Part shown: piece after piece, positions 19,168-31,100 of the stretch
Position numbering within the stretch: position 1 is the first letter of the stretch
How the letters are laid out: each line of letters starts with the position of its first letter
NCBI RefSeq assembly: GCF_963678635.1
Contig: NC_087068.1
Span: forward strand, 31,684,318 to 31,748,317
Length of the DNA stretch: 64,000 nucleotides
Direction of reading: 5' to 3'
DNA from: Symsagittifera roscoffensis
Lineage: Eukaryota > Xenacoelomorpha > Acoela > Convolutidae
Made by a program: the position numbers and the translations under genes
Notes under the pieces: generated by a model
Seen by the model: the letters and a program-made list of their open reading frames with translations, nothing else
Told to the model about the DNA's origin: nothing
Databases searched by the model: none

Positions 19168-20690
19168 AGAGACCGCAAATTATAACTGCTATAAATTTTG
19201 ATAAACTATTTAGCGCCAAGAAAAAGATTATTTTGAAATGAGCCACAAAAAAACTCACCGCATAATCCTTGAGGTTTTATAAGGATAACAAGCAGGCGCG
19301 GATCTAAGAATTTCTCGAGGGTGTAATCTTTAGATGCGGTCATTCCACTCAATGCGTTTTCTCAACCAGAATAGATGAGTTATTGGAGATGCGAGAGGAG
19401 AGGTGGGCTTGTAAGACTAGGAGGCAAAAAAACCCAATCACTTTGTCTCGACATTGAGTTAATTTATCGAAATATGTTTTTTGAATCGGAATCACGACAA
19501 AAAGGGCACAAAAATGATATCACGCTTATCCTCACTTGGGGAAATTAAGCTTCACGATCTTTCGAGATAGGAATGAACGACAAGAATTAGCATTTATTGT
19601 ACAAGCTGAGCACAAAATTCCGATTTGATTTATTTCTGAAAAAAACTCAACTTCTTTTGATCTAGGTTTCTCAGAAAATCACCATTGACTTTGTTTGACT
19701 AAGAATACATTTGTATTATGAAGAAAAAACAAAGTTTTCACACAAAAAAAAACATTAAAATAAAAGGCGTTTTCAAATGTCTTTTTTTGAATTAAGTTTT
19801 TTGACTTATGTCACCGGTAAAATGAGGCTTAAAAACTAGTCAAAAACTACAATTATTTGAGAAAAAAATCAAAAAACTAAAAAAATTAGCCTTATTGCTG
19901 TACGAGTAGTGCAGAATGGAGATTCTGCCTTATTATGTATTATTGCAAAAAAAAAAGAAATAAGAAACTTGCAGTTTTTATCAAATGAATCAACGCAAAA
20001 AAAAATATTCTTATATGCGCAAAATATATCTATAAACGTTCGTCACATACAAACTGTAGAAATTTCAGGATTGAACCAATGGCGTTTCACCGATTGGAAA
20101 AATTTGAAAAATTTGAAACAAACACCGATCATGGTTTAATAAAACGGTTCCAAAAAAGTAAATTTTCAGATTTTTTTGAAGATTGTCGTCATGTCTAAAC
20201 TTTTTTGTAGCTAGTTTTTTTTGCCTAATCACTGATCATAAACTTTAGGCAGGCGAAGGTAGATTAAAAACACGAGAGTAGAGATTGTGTTAATGCATCT
20301 TTTTTTTAACAAACTAAAAACTTCATTTGTAACTGTGTGTTCTTTTATTTTGATTACCAACATCCAAATGCTACTTTCTTTATCAAATTTTAGGCTTTTT
20401 TACAAGAAGTAAGATGCTGTAAATTTGCATCAAAACCAGCGAAGTACTAGAAAATTAGCTAACTAGGCTAAGGAAGGCAAATCAAATAATAAAAAAATGT
20501 ATTTATTTCAAAACAAAAAAACAGTGAACTTAAAAAGTGAAATTTGTCCTGTGAAATACTATTGCTTCAATATTTTCATTTTAATCTTACTCATTTGTCA
20601 AATGAAGAGCGCAATATTACGCTGAAACAGAAAATGTTGGAAAATTTTACACAAGTGGACAAAATTAAGCGCAAATTCAGGATTTTACAT
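19168..20690. other. Intergenic, no supported gene
   Basis: A-rich sequence with poly-A stretches downstream of the scramblase stop. GCGCGGATCTAAG at 19296 resembles a lone end of the hAT-type MITE family. Small frames (for example 19909-20139) lack features. Confidence 0.5.
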
Positions 20691-20696
20691 TGTAAA

Positions 20697-21192
20697 ATGC
20701 CTGTTTTCAGAGTGCATTTTAGACAACATTTCCTTTCAAAGTCAGTAAAATTTTTGCATAGACCAAGAGCAAATAATCAGAGCTACTATCGGTGAATGTT
20801 TGGTTTTATTTACTTACCACTGTAATCCGGGACTAAAAATGCCATTTTTCTTCATCTCAACTAATTTTTGCATTGTTGTGAAATCTTTCTTGAATAAGCG
20901 GAGTAAAGATTTGCTCATGCAACTTGAAGCATTTTCAGCGAGAAAAAGGAATCAATCAGTGTGAAACTTTTACTAAACTCAGACGTTTGTTACTTTTTCA
21001 CGCGAAGTAGAAAATTTATTTCAGAGGAGCAAAACTGGCATTTTCAGACCCGGATTACAGTGATAAGTCAATGAAATCAAATATCGTTGTTTTTACTGAT
21101 GGTAGCTCGGATCATTTGCTCTTGGTTTATGTAGAAATTTTACTGAATATAAAAGGAAATATTGACTACAAGGCCTTCTGAAAACAGGCTTT
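20697..21192. mobile_element. Foldback element 1
   Basis: The arm 20697-20868 is matched in reverse complement by 21025-21192, with shared blocks such as CACTGTAATCCGGG, ACCAAGAGCAAAT and CCTGTTTTCAGA. Arms are about 170 bp and diverged; the spacer is about 155 bp. No transposase is present. Confidence 0.75.
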
Positions 21193-21298
21193 TCACAGGG
21201 AGAGCCAATACGCTTACGAAATAATTCTGGATTTTTGTTTAAAAAAACTATATATTATGAAAAAATTGGATATATTGATTGATTTTTCTAACATCGCA

Positions 21299-21430
21299 TA
21301 AACCAGTATACACTAAATCTATTGAGACTTAGAGATATAAGAGTAAGATTAAGATCGGTATTAGACTAAGAAGTTGCACGAATCTATCCGGCCGAAAATG
21401 TATCATCCGAAATTACGACCCCATAAGTAA
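21299..21430 (+). repeat. Truncated LTR of retrotransposon A relative
   Basis: It begins exactly at CATAAACCAGTATACAC and follows the 3' LTR at 23589 onward to CTATCCGGCCGAAA, then continues with a diverged, gapped match. The hairpin and upstream LTR part are absent. Confidence 0.7.
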
Positions 21431-21763
21431 AATGTATATTTTCTGCCCACTAACCAGACTTTCAACGTTGATGAATCTCGCCCACTCATTGTCCCCCACG
21501 AATATATACATCCCGTCGAAGTCCCAACCCTAGAATATATTCACAACACTAATTATAACCATAAGCTTTATAGTCTAGTCCAAAATAGACCGCGCGAATT
21601 CTCATCAAGTAGTGAAGAGCAAACTATCATCAAAGCACTTGAACTCCGATGGCCTATCCTACAAACTAAATACATCACCTGCTTGCTTGCTAAACTCCTA
21701 ACATCATCGGACACTATTCACAAAATTTTCCCAAATGAATTTTTTGCCGACGAAGACCCTTAG
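21431..21763 (+). pseudogene. Tail of a retrotransposon open frame (unidentified)
   Basis: A 110-codon frame without ATG (NVYFLPTNQTFNVDES...FPNEFFADEDP, stop at 21761) lies directly between the truncated LTR and the 3' LTR region. It is most simply the C-terminal end of a pol or later frame left by an internal deletion. No domain was recognised. A GTAAGT sits at the stop and a TTTTTTTAG 70 bases on, so a splice here is possible. Confidence 0.45.
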
Positions 21764-23400
21764 TAAGTATAATTAAGTCTTTTTAACTGATAAATTCCAA
21801 ACACAACTAACCATTCTGTCTAAATGTTTCTATTTTTTTAGATTTTATCATTCAATCACCTAAAACAAAAAGAAATAAGTAAAAAATTGAAAACTCTTTT
21901 CTAGCAATTTTAAATTCATTTTAGCAAATTGCATTATATAATCACAAGCAGTAAGATTTACCTCCAAAAAGCAGTAAATTCACAAGATTAACCCTCCAAA
22001 GCAGTAAAATTCCCTCTTACCAAGCAGTAAATTCATAAAATAAAACTCCCAAAAGCAATTAAAATAACATTTCGATGCGATAACATTTCAATGCAGTAAA
22101 CTCATAAAAAAAATTAAAGATTCCTTTATAAATCTGAATCACTCACTCACCCATAAATCACACACTCTTTCCGCAATCGCCTAGCTCGCCCACGAAGAAT
22201 TGCTTAAATAATGAGTTTTAATTTTCAGTTTTCACTGATAACAACTCTAACTAGTTTTGACACGTTTCAAACTTTCCGTTAACCCGGTTGGAAAGAATTA
22301 TATAGTAAATTGAATTAACCCACGCAGCTTACTATCGACACAAAACCACAAACTAATAGCATGACTAAGAAAGAAAAACTCACGGTACACAAACCAGATT
22401 AAAACTGGATAAATTATTCATTTGAAAACCACTTTTAAGTTTTACCACAATCAAATAAAACACAAAAAAGTCGAGAGACAAACCCAAACCAAAAGATTCT
22501 CTTTTTGAGAAAAGGACACAACCAAAACAAAAAAAAAAGAGAAAAACAAGGAAGAAAATTGAAACAAAGGTTTGAGCACAAAAAGAGACTCTGCATAAAG
22601 AGACCATAGAAGTATACACCACTCCTGGCCTCACCAACCAGAGGGATGTCCTGAGCATGCTCTATAGCCGGCGTAACTAACCGCGCTACAACCACGCTTT
22701 GTGACTCACACCCTATTTTTGCCAAGAGTTGCTCTAGTGTGAGCGACTTTTAGGAAATAACCGAACTAAATTAAAACGCTTTTGCGATAACAATTAACAA
22801 CAAATTTTAACTAAAACTTAATTAACAAAAAGTAATTAGATATGTAAACGATGAAAGCAGTATGTAAAGATGTCTTAGAGCCCAAGGAACGAGCAGCTAA
22901 GGAGATGACAACCCAACTACATTCCATTTCGGAATGGCAAATCTATTCGATTTGCTGACTAATGTCACTACGCTCAAAGGATTCAAAGCATGGACTCAAC
23001 ATCGAAGCAAAGGAAAACCATTGAACCAGACCAATGACCATCTCGATGTTGGCTACACGTACCGATCCTAGTCATTTGGCACTTCACACGGAAAAGTCAA
23101 ACTTCACCCTACACGTAGTCTCGCTCTAAACTTAACGAAATCGATACATCATTGCATTGATCAAAGTCTTCAAAAACACAATCACCCAAGAATACCACAA
23201 TCAACGAGACCCATTTTGAAACACGAACATAAAAATCTTCCTCCGTCAAACACAAACAGCCACACTTCTCCGTTCTCCAAGAAGTCAATGCTCGCAACTT
23301 CAAAAAGAAACTACTTCACGCGTCCTTCTCTACATCAAAGAATTAAAAACTAAAAACTCTCTAAACCCCGGATGGGTGGAACCAGTTCTAAACTAGTATT
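21764..23400 (+). other. 3' region of the deleted retrotransposon, no gene
   Basis: It includes imperfect direct repeats of AAGCAGTAAATTCA between 21945 and 22100 and, on the minus strand near 22700-22640, a tRNA-like A-box context (GTAGCGCGGTTAGTTACG). The exact 5' end of the 3' LTR could not be placed. Confidence 0.4.
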
Positions 23401-23770
23401 TATAGACCAATTATATATATGATGGAATGTCATATATAAAATAATTATAACTAACCAAACATATTCCATCTCTAACATTTACACTTCTTTGTAAGTGCTG
23501 AAACTACTTGTAGTTTCAGCACCAGAACAATTTAAATAAAACTTTGAGTACAGTTGTTCTCCTTCTGGATAAACTCCAAGAACTAACATAAACCAGTATA
23601 CACTAGATCTATTGAGACTAGGAGATGTAAGAGTAAGATTAAGATCGGTATTAGACTAAGAAGTTGCACGAATCTATCCGGCCGAAATTAAGATAGCGTG
23701 ACGAGCAGACGGTGCACCTTATCTGAAATAACTCTATGAGTATAACCAAAAGGTCATAACTCAAAAGGGA
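23400..23770 (+). repeat. 3' LTR of the retrotransposon A relative
   Basis: Plus-strand counterpart of the minus-strand LTR at 5900-5500. Shared order: hairpin, (A/C)ATAAACCAG, GATCGGTATTAGACTA, CTATCCGGCCGAAA and GATAGCGTGACGAGCAGACG. Confidence 0.7.
23495..23522 (+). promoter_or_regulatory. LTR hairpin, covarying copy
   Basis: The stem GTGCTGAAACTAC pairs perfectly over a TT loop. Compared with 5791-5818 one base pair has changed on both sides. Confidence 0.7.
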
Positions 23771-24029
23771 TTTTCGTTGCTATCAGCACAGTAATTGGCT
23801 ATCCTCCCTGATATATTGTTCTTTTAGGTTAAGCGGTATCCCCATTTTTCATTAACTAAAGAAGTATGACAACTTTTGCTTAAGTAAGTGTTTCACTCTT
23901 TATCAAACATATATCTGTGAACGAAATCTTTCATTTCCTGAAAAACCTTAAATATAATTTTTTTGCTGTAATTACACATAGTGCATCTAGATCGAAGTGA
24001 AAAGGTTGATCAAATTCTTCAATTATCAA

Positions 24030-24759
24030 ATGATAAGGCTGAAAGTCATCGTTATCACAATTGGTGTTGCTCTACCCAACTTTGTCCTTGGGAGAAGTGT
24101 CAAAAATGTATTCTTGCAAGAACACAATAGGCATCGCAACAATGCAGGTCTGAAGCACCTCTACTGGGACAGCTACTTAGAGAGAAAAGCACGCGAAGCG
24201 GCCAAGAGTAATTGCACGGATCACAGTCACAGTTTAGAACACGAATTGCCAGATGACAATTACTTCTACTTTCGCAACTCGACTCATATCCAAGATTATT
24301 CACTCTTTGCTAAAAAAGCCTTTGCAGACTTTTACAAAGAGGGCCGTGGGTTATTTGTCAACAGAATCGTGTGAGGTCTCAAGCGAAGCTATGACCAACA
24401 ACAACAATGCGTGGTGGTTTTTGGTTTTAGTCATGAACCAAAACACCATAAGTGTGGGTTGCGACGTTTTTGACTGTTTGGAACATGAAAAGTATTATTT
24501 CCTGTGTTTGTATAGAGTTTCCTTGCCCAAAAATGCGACAAGAGAGGAGAAAGCGCGACTGTTTCCAGGGAAAAACTTCTACGAAGTTTGTTCTTCTGAG
24601 GTGGGGTGGGGAAGTTGTCACCATGAGTTAAACTGGCAGTGTCGAAAACGTGAGTCGCAGAACGACGGCAGCGAATTAAATTTGACGTGTCAAGCACCGC
24701 AGTTAAAGTCGATGATATTAAATTTGTTTTTCAGTTTAGCTCTATTGGTCCTGCTGTAA
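24030..24759 (+). CDS. CAP/SCP-superfamily protein 1, frame shift at about 24349
   Basis: The ATG at 24030 gives a signal peptide (MIRLKVIVITIGVALPNFVL) and the first half of a CAP domain: FLQEHNRHRNNAGLKHLYWD and LERKAREAAKSNC. The frame then stops at 24372. A frame shifted by one base continues from 24349 (YLSTESCEV, WWFLVLVMNQNTISVGCDVF, YYFLCLYRVSLP) through a Cys-containing tail and ends in a hydrophobic run (MILNLFFSLALLVLL), like a GPI-anchor signal or membrane anchor. Dropping one G from the GGG at 24348-24350 would join the frames, so this is a pseudogene, a sequencing slip or a missed tiny intron. CAP proteins are mostly secreted; the function here is unknown. A second member lies at 32.8 kb. 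Confidence 0.75.
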
Positions 24760-25435
24760 ATTTTATATGCATGTTAGAAACTTCTCTTTTCTTGCTAGTT
24801 TTAATTAAGAATTTTCTTATTTAGAGCAAATCCAGCATTTCGAAATGGAGTTCATTTTTGGGAAATTTTGAAAATATGTCAACATTAAAAATACTCGATG
24901 AAAATGAGTTTCTGAGCGGCCAAAAGTATCAGGAAAAATTTGGCGATATTAGCTCTTCCTCGTTTGTTGGAGTTTTTACTCCGTAGTCATTTCATAGAAG
25001 CTTTATTGTGTATATACTTATATTTGAAGGCTCAGCACTCGAGTTAAAAGTTAAGCTGTAAGAAACCAGGGCGGTTCAGACCCCCTCGCCGCCAAAAGGG
25101 TTGCCTTAAAAACTCTTTTTCAAAACTCTATCATTTTCAAAAGGTCTATCATTTTCAAAACAATTTTGAAAGTCCAAGTTTGAACACATCTCCATCTGGT
25201 CGAGAAAAAACTCTAACACATTCAAACTTTTTGAGATTTAAATGTCGTAGCTTAAGCAAACATGTCATTGGTAACTCCAAAAGATCTTTGTAAATAAAAA
25301 AAGACTGCATTCTGTTTCTCAACTAGCTAATAATCATAACTAAAACGCGGATGGTATTTTGCTATTACGAGGCCAAACTGTGCACTGGATAAGAGCACAG
25401 TTTTTTGTCTGAATGTTCCTGGATTCAAGAGACAA
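24760..25435. other. Intergenic, no supported gene
   Basis: Near 25365 TTACGAGGCCAAACTGTGCA matches a motif that recurs in inverted form near 17588, 30807 and 30950, probably the end of a short DNA element. Confidence 0.4.
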
Positions 25436-25439
25436 GTCT

Positions 25440-25790
25440 TAAAATATGTTCCAAAACGTAAGTGGATTCCACAAACAAAACTTCAAAGGATTCCGCATAC
25501 ATATACCTGTAACGTAAATTTTGTCGGCAGATTTGTTTTGTTGCGGATTCAGCAACAAGCAAATATAGCTAGTTGCTCTGGATTCCGCAACTGTATGTGG
25601 ATTCCGCAAAATGTAAGCGGAATCCGCAAATGTAAGTGGATTCCGCAAACTGTAAGTGCATTCCGAATTTTGTTCAATACTGAACTTGCATACGAACAAT
25701 TAAAAGCTGAGCTGCAATTCTTATCTCTAGCAAGGGGGAATATAAAGCAAAGATTTAACCATTGTCAGCGGAATCCACGAACAAGTCTTA
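25440..25790. repeat. Cluster A of a 15-bp palindrome (TTGCGGAATCCGCAA-type)
   Basis: About nine copies of (G/A)(T/C)GGATTCCGCAA(A/C) or its complement, spaced 15-50 bases, most closely packed at 25577-25660. Confidence 0.8.
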
Positions 25791-25899
25791 AAACATTGGT
25801 TACCTAAATCGGTGGATGTCATCTTTTAGTATTTTGGAAACACAACACCAAACAATTTCAATATTTGGAATCATTGAAATGAGAGTGTATGGAACACAC

Positions 25900-26440
25900 A
25901 GCATATTGACAAATTAGGGCAGTATTTGGGATTGCGTCATTCCCAAATACTGATTTTGGAAGCATAACGCCGAATAAATGCAGTAATTGTAGTCATTGGG
26001 TTGAGAGTGTATGGAAACACAACACACAGAAAATCCCTAGATAAGACCAGTATTTGGGATTCCATCGACCCCAAACACTGGTCAGAATTTGAAATTGATC
26101 AAATCACAAAAATTGGAAAAATGTGGAATTAGTATGGAATACATCCATTATTTGGAGTCATTAGGTTGAGAGTTATTAGAAACCTAACGCATAGCAAATC
26201 GTCAAATTAGTTCAGTATTTGGGATTTCATCGATCCCAAATACTGGTCAGTTTTTGGGGTTGATAAAATCCCCAAAACAGGAATAATGAGGAACAAATAT
26301 GGAATATATCCATTATTTGGAGTCATAAGGTTGAGAGTGATTAAAAACCCAAAGCATAGCAAATCGTCGAATTAGGTCAGTATTTGGGATTTCATCGATC
26401 CCAAATACTGGTCAGTAATTGGGATTGCATTAATCCCAAA
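25900..26440 (+). repeat. Tandem array of about 170 bp with palindromic core
   Basis: Units start near 25918, 26043, 26213 and 26379. Each carries CAGTATTTGGGATT..ATCGA(T/C)CCC and AAATACTGGTCAG, an imperfect palindrome, followed by text such as GGTTGAGAGTGATTA. The last two full units are the most alike. Confidence 0.8.
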
Positions 26441-26539
26441 CACTGATCTATTCTAGAAGATTTCTATTCTAGTAAATTTCTATTCTAGTGAAATCAAATC
26501 ATGTATTTAAAAGATACAATTTTAAAGGCTAGTACACAT

Positions 26540-26880
26540 TTAAATATATGTGAAGGGAATCCGCAAACAAATTACAATTTGTGGATTCCACTTACAATTT
26601 GCGGATTCCACTTAAAGTTGCGGATTCCGCAACAGCTTAATTTGACGATACAAATGTTTTACATTTATTTGTGGATTCGAAAAACTGTTCTGGATTCAGC
26701 AAATACAGTAGCGGATTCCGCAAAACGCCTATTTTTTGAGCGATTTTGAGCGGAACAATGATTTAGGTATTTGTTTGTGGAATCCAAAAAAAACATAGAA
26801 GATCAAAGAAAAGTAGCAGTGTTGCCGATTCCGCGACAAATCTGATTTTGGCCTGTTGCGGATTCCGCTTACAATGCAGA
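26540..26880. repeat. Cluster B of the same 15-bp palindrome
   Basis: About ten further copies (26555, 26580, 26601, 26619, 26672, 26692, 26709, 26777, 26825, 26858) on the other side of the tandem array. Confidence 0.8.
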
Positions 26881-26999
26881 GAATGCACAGTTTGGCAGAT
26901 TTTACATTTACAAAGCTTGATACGAACACTCACGTTAAAATTATAATATGTATTGCTCGACTTAATTATAAAAATATTCCTCATAAAAATAAGGATCAC

Positions 27000-29900
27000 T
27001 ACTTAAGGTTTTATTCAAACTTTCGAAGAAAGTGACGTTATATTTGTTCTCGGGGTGTTTTTTTCTAAGAAAAATTTCGATTTTCTGTCTAACCATTTGG
27101 AACAGTTCTTTTTTCGAAATAGTTCAAAAAGTAATGTCATCCTGAGCTCAAAATTAAAAAGATATTTCACCAGTGGTCATTTTTCGAAAAAAATGAGGGT
27201 TCAAAGATGACCAATTAGACCAATTTAGACAATTTACAAGCGATATATTTCGTGCTGTTTTACGCAATTTATTTAGTGCTAACGCATAAGCGGAAAGTTT
27301 TTTGGTGTTAGAAGTTGTTAGATACCTATGCGACTTAAAATTTGTTTTTATCATACCGTTTGAGGGGTGGAATGTCTTTCAAGTTTTTTTCTTTCACAAT
27401 TTTTTGACATCTTCATCAGTTTTTCTCAAAAGTGAAAGGCTCTTTTTCTTACCCCTCCACCTACAAATTTTTACTTGAAAAGTCTTGTTCATGTTATCCG
27501 AATGACAAAAAATTAGCATGCAAACTAATTAGGCCATGACAAACAGATTTGGTTTTCATATTTAACCTTGTAAAACCCATCGTTACACTATAAAACTGAT
27601 GCTTTTGTGAGGTGGGGGGAGAAGGAAAAAAGAGACAACGGAATTAGTCTATAGACTTTTAAAAGGCAGTCGAATCATTGAATGCTCTAAATCGAACACT
27701 GAAATATCTTTCATTGCAACGACTCTTTTCTCAATGTCTGTAAACTCCATGAATAAAAAAAAGTCATTTAAGAATCATATGGGTTCTGAAAATCTTCAGT
27801 TTTGAATATATAAACGCTTCAAAAACCGCAGTTTGAAAATAATTCACAGTAATAAAAAGACTGTTCGTATCATTGCGAAGCGCTAATTTTTCTGACTGCT
27901 TGCTACGGTTTATGAAATGGTCTTGTTGTTCCGACTTCCGATACGAAAGTAACGGAATATTTGTGCTCGGGGTGGGTTTTTTTTTCTTCAGACAAATTTC
28001 GACTTTTTAACTAGCCATTTTTGACAAAATTTTTTATATCACTCAAAAGGTATTGTTGTCCTGAGCTTAAATTTGAAAAGATATTTCACCTGCGATTATT
28101 TTTCGTAAAGTTATGAGGGTTTAAAGATGGCCATTTTGAGCAATTTGGGACAATTAACGCGCGATATAATTCGCGCTATTAACGCGTAAGCGGAGATTTA
28201 ATCCGTCTTATAAATCGTTCCAAATTGGTTGAACGAAGCTTATTTGTCATAATCGATTTGTTACAAGGAACGAATTTTCTCTTTTTGTACTTTATATGGC
28301 GTGTGGGGGGGATGATTTTCATAAAAAATTTCAAATTTTAGAAAAAAAAATTCATTTTTTTTATTTCATTTAACTTTTTTATGTTTTTACTGCTGCTCCA
28401 TAAACCTTAAAAGGCAGTCGGAACATTCAGGGCTTCGCCTTGATACGAGCAGTCTTGTTGTTCCGACTTTCGATACGAAAGTAACGGAATATTTGTGCTC
28501 GGGTTGGGTTTTTTTTTCTTCAGACAAATTTCGACTTTTTAACTAGCCATTTTTGACGGACTTTTTTTTATCATTCAAAAGGTATTGTTGTCCTGAGCTT
28601 AAATTTGAAAAGATATTTCACCTGTGATCATTTTTCGAAAAAAATGAGGGTTCAAAGATGACCAATTAGACCAATTTGGACAATTTACAAGCGATATATT
28701 TCGTGCTGTTTTACGCAATTTATTTAGTGCTAACGCGTAAGCGGAAAGTTTTTTGGTGTTAGAAGTTGTTAGATACCTATGCGACTTAAAATTTGTTTTT
28801 ATCATACCGTTTGAGGGGTGGAATGTCTTTCAATTTTTTTTTCTTTCACAATTTTTTGACATCTTCATCAGTTTTTCTCAAAAGTGAAAGGCTCTTTTTC
28901 TTACCCCTCCACCTACAAATTTTTACTTGAAAAGTCTTGTTCATGTTATCCGAATGACAAAAAATTAGCATGCAAACTAATTAGGCCATGACAAACAGAT
29001 TTGGTTTTCATATTTAACCTTGTAAAACCCATCGTTACACTATAAAACTGATGCTTTTGTGAGGTGGGGGGAGAAGGAAAAAAGAGACAACGGAATTAGT
29101 CTATAGACTTTTAAAAGGCAGTCGAATCATTGAATGCTCTAAATCGAACACTGAAATATGAGGGTTTAAAGATTGCCATTTTGGCCATTTTGACCAATTT
29201 GGGACAATTAACGCGCGATATAATTCGCGCTATTAACGCGTAAGCGGAGATTTAATCCCTCTTATAAATCGTTTCAAATTAGTTGAACGAAGCTTATTTG
29301 CCATAATTGATTTGTTACAAGGAACGAATTTTCTCTTTTTGTACTTTATATGGCGTGTGGGGGGGATGATTTTCATAAAAAATTTCAAATTTTAGAAAAA
29401 AAAATTCATTTTTTTTATTTCATTTAACTTTTTTATGTTTTTACTGCTGCTCCATAAACCTTAAAAGGCAGTCGGAACATTCAGGGCTTCGCCTTGATAC
29501 GAGCAGTCTTGTTGTTCCGACTTTCGATACGAAAGTAACGGAATATTTGTGCTCGGGGTGGGTTTTTTTTTCTTCAGACAAATTTCGACTTTTTAACTAG
29601 CCATTTTTGACGGACTTTTTTTTATCATTCAAAAGGTATTGTTGTCCTGAGCTTAAATTTGAAAAGATATTTCACCTGTGATCATTTTTCGAAAAAAAGT
29701 GAGGGTTCAAAGATGACCAATTAGACCAATTTGGACAATTTACAAGCGATATATTTCGTGCTGTTTTACGCAATTTATTTAGTGCTAACGCGTAAGCGGA
29801 AAGTTTTTTGATGTTAGAAGTTGTTAGATACCTATGCGACTTAAAATTTGTTTTTATCATACCGTTTGAGGGGTGGAATGTCTTTCAATTTTTTTTTTCT

Positions 29901-30555
29901 TTCACAATTTTTTGACATCTTCATCAGTTTTTCTCAAAAGTGAAAGGCTCTTTTTCTTACCCCTCCACCTACAAATTTTTACTTGAAAAGTCTTGTTCAT
30001 GTTATCCGAATGACAAAAAATTAGCATTCAAACTAATTAGGCCATGACAAACAGATTTGGTTTTCATATTTAACCTTGTAAAACCCATCGTTACACTATA
30101 AAACTGATGCTTTTGTGAGGTGGGGGGAGAAGGAAAAAAGGGACAACGGAATTAGTCTATAGACTTTTAAAAGGCAGTCGAATCATTGAATGCTCTAAAT
30201 CGAACACTGAAATATGAGGGTTTAAAGATTGCCATTTTGGCCATTTTGACCAATTTGGGACAATTAACGCGCGATATAATTCGCGCTATTGACGCGTAAG
30301 CGGAGATTTAATCCCTCTTATAAATCGTTTCAAATTAGTTGAACGAAGCTTATTTGCCATAATTGATTTGTTACAAGGAACGAAATCTCTCTTTTTGTAC
30401 TTTATATGGCATGTGGGGGGATGATTTTCACAAAAAATTTCAAATTTTAGAAAAAATTTTCATTTTATTTTATTTCATTTAACTTTTTTATGCTTTTACT
30501 GCTACTCCATAAACCTTAAAAGGCAGTCGGAACATTCAGGGCTTCGCCCTGATAC
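27000..30555 (+). repeat. Satellite array 1 with higher-order units of about 1055 bp
   Basis: The landmark TGATACGAGCAGTCTTGTT occurs at 28441, 29495 and 30550, spaced 1054-1055 bp, after a more diverged first unit. Each unit contains two related monomers: one with ACGCGCGATATAATTCGCGC, the other interrupted by a MITE. Units end with GTCGGAACATT, the hairpin CAGGGCTTCGCC(C/T)TG and TTGTTCCGAC. A 62-68-codon minus-strand frame starting MIKTNFKSHRYLTTS recurs in each unit (27154, 28599, 29672) only because the units are near-identical. Confidence 0.9.
27361..27655. mobile_element. MITE captured in satellite unit (first copy)
   Basis: GGCTCTTTTTCTTACCCCTC and, inverted, GAGGTGGGGGGAGAAGGAAA flank about 140 bases. 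Copies recur at about 28810-29105, 29876-30175 and 31105-31405, always at the same place in the unit. The family also occurs at 15103-15322. Confidence 0.75.
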
Positions 30556-31100
30556 GAGCAGTCTTGTTATTATTGTGTATATGTTTCAATTTCAAACAGC
30601 GCTTTTGGAATTCTTTTTCCATTAATGCTGAAGATTTTCACATTTACCATATGATTGTTGAACGATTTGTTATTTTTGATTCATGGAGTATAAGGACATT
30701 GAGAAAAAATTGACAATCGTTGCGATGAAAGATATTTCAGACACTGTGAAGTCTGATATCATCAAACATTCAGATTTTTTCAAAAAAATCTCTCTTTATA
30801 CGAGGTCAAACTGTGCATTGGTCAAAACGATCAATTGGATTTTTGTCGCAATTTTGTCGGAACGAGCAAAAAAATTGGAAGAACAGAGACAGAAGAACAA
30901 TTGAAAGATTGAATTTGGAATCCACTTACAATTCACGAAATACACAGTTTGGCCTCGTAATGTTTAGTGCTATTCGTTTACAAACTTATCCAACTCGGCA
31001 TAAATTCTCAGTCTGAAAACCAGCGGTGTCCACAGAATATTTTGTGGCCTATTAAATATTAAACCATTCTGATTATCCCTAAAACAATATCGAACAGCTT
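30556..31100 (+). repeat. Duplicated segment S, copy 1
   Basis: A non-satellite segment ending the first array, repeated at 31786-32330 (offset about 1231 bp). Both copies contain an ATG frame of 73 codons (30683-30904 and 31914-32135, starting MEYKDIEKKLTIVAMKD) with no recognised family. Inside, TACGAGGTCAAACTGTG and CACAGTTTGGCCTCGTA face each other about 150 bases apart, like terminal inverted repeats. Confidence 0.8.

Noticed and set aside
22640-22740. tRNA gene on the minus strand
   Set aside because: There is an A-box-like GTAGCGCGGTTAG, but no B box at the right distance and no full cloverleaf.
25440-26880. CRISPR-like array
   Set aside because: Spacing is irregular, repeats occur in both orientations, spacers are not unique in length, and the window is clearly eukaryotic.
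28400-28520. Hammerhead ribozyme in the satellite unit (CTGATACGAG next to a hairpin)
   Set aside because: The core needs CTGATGA and GAAA in the right places around three stems; only a partial CTGAT match exists. Another ribozyme class was not excluded.
27154-29860. Repeated 62-68-codon frame (MIKTNFKSHRYL...) as a gene family
   Set aside because: It recurs only because the satellite units are near-identical, and shows no family features or independent conservation.
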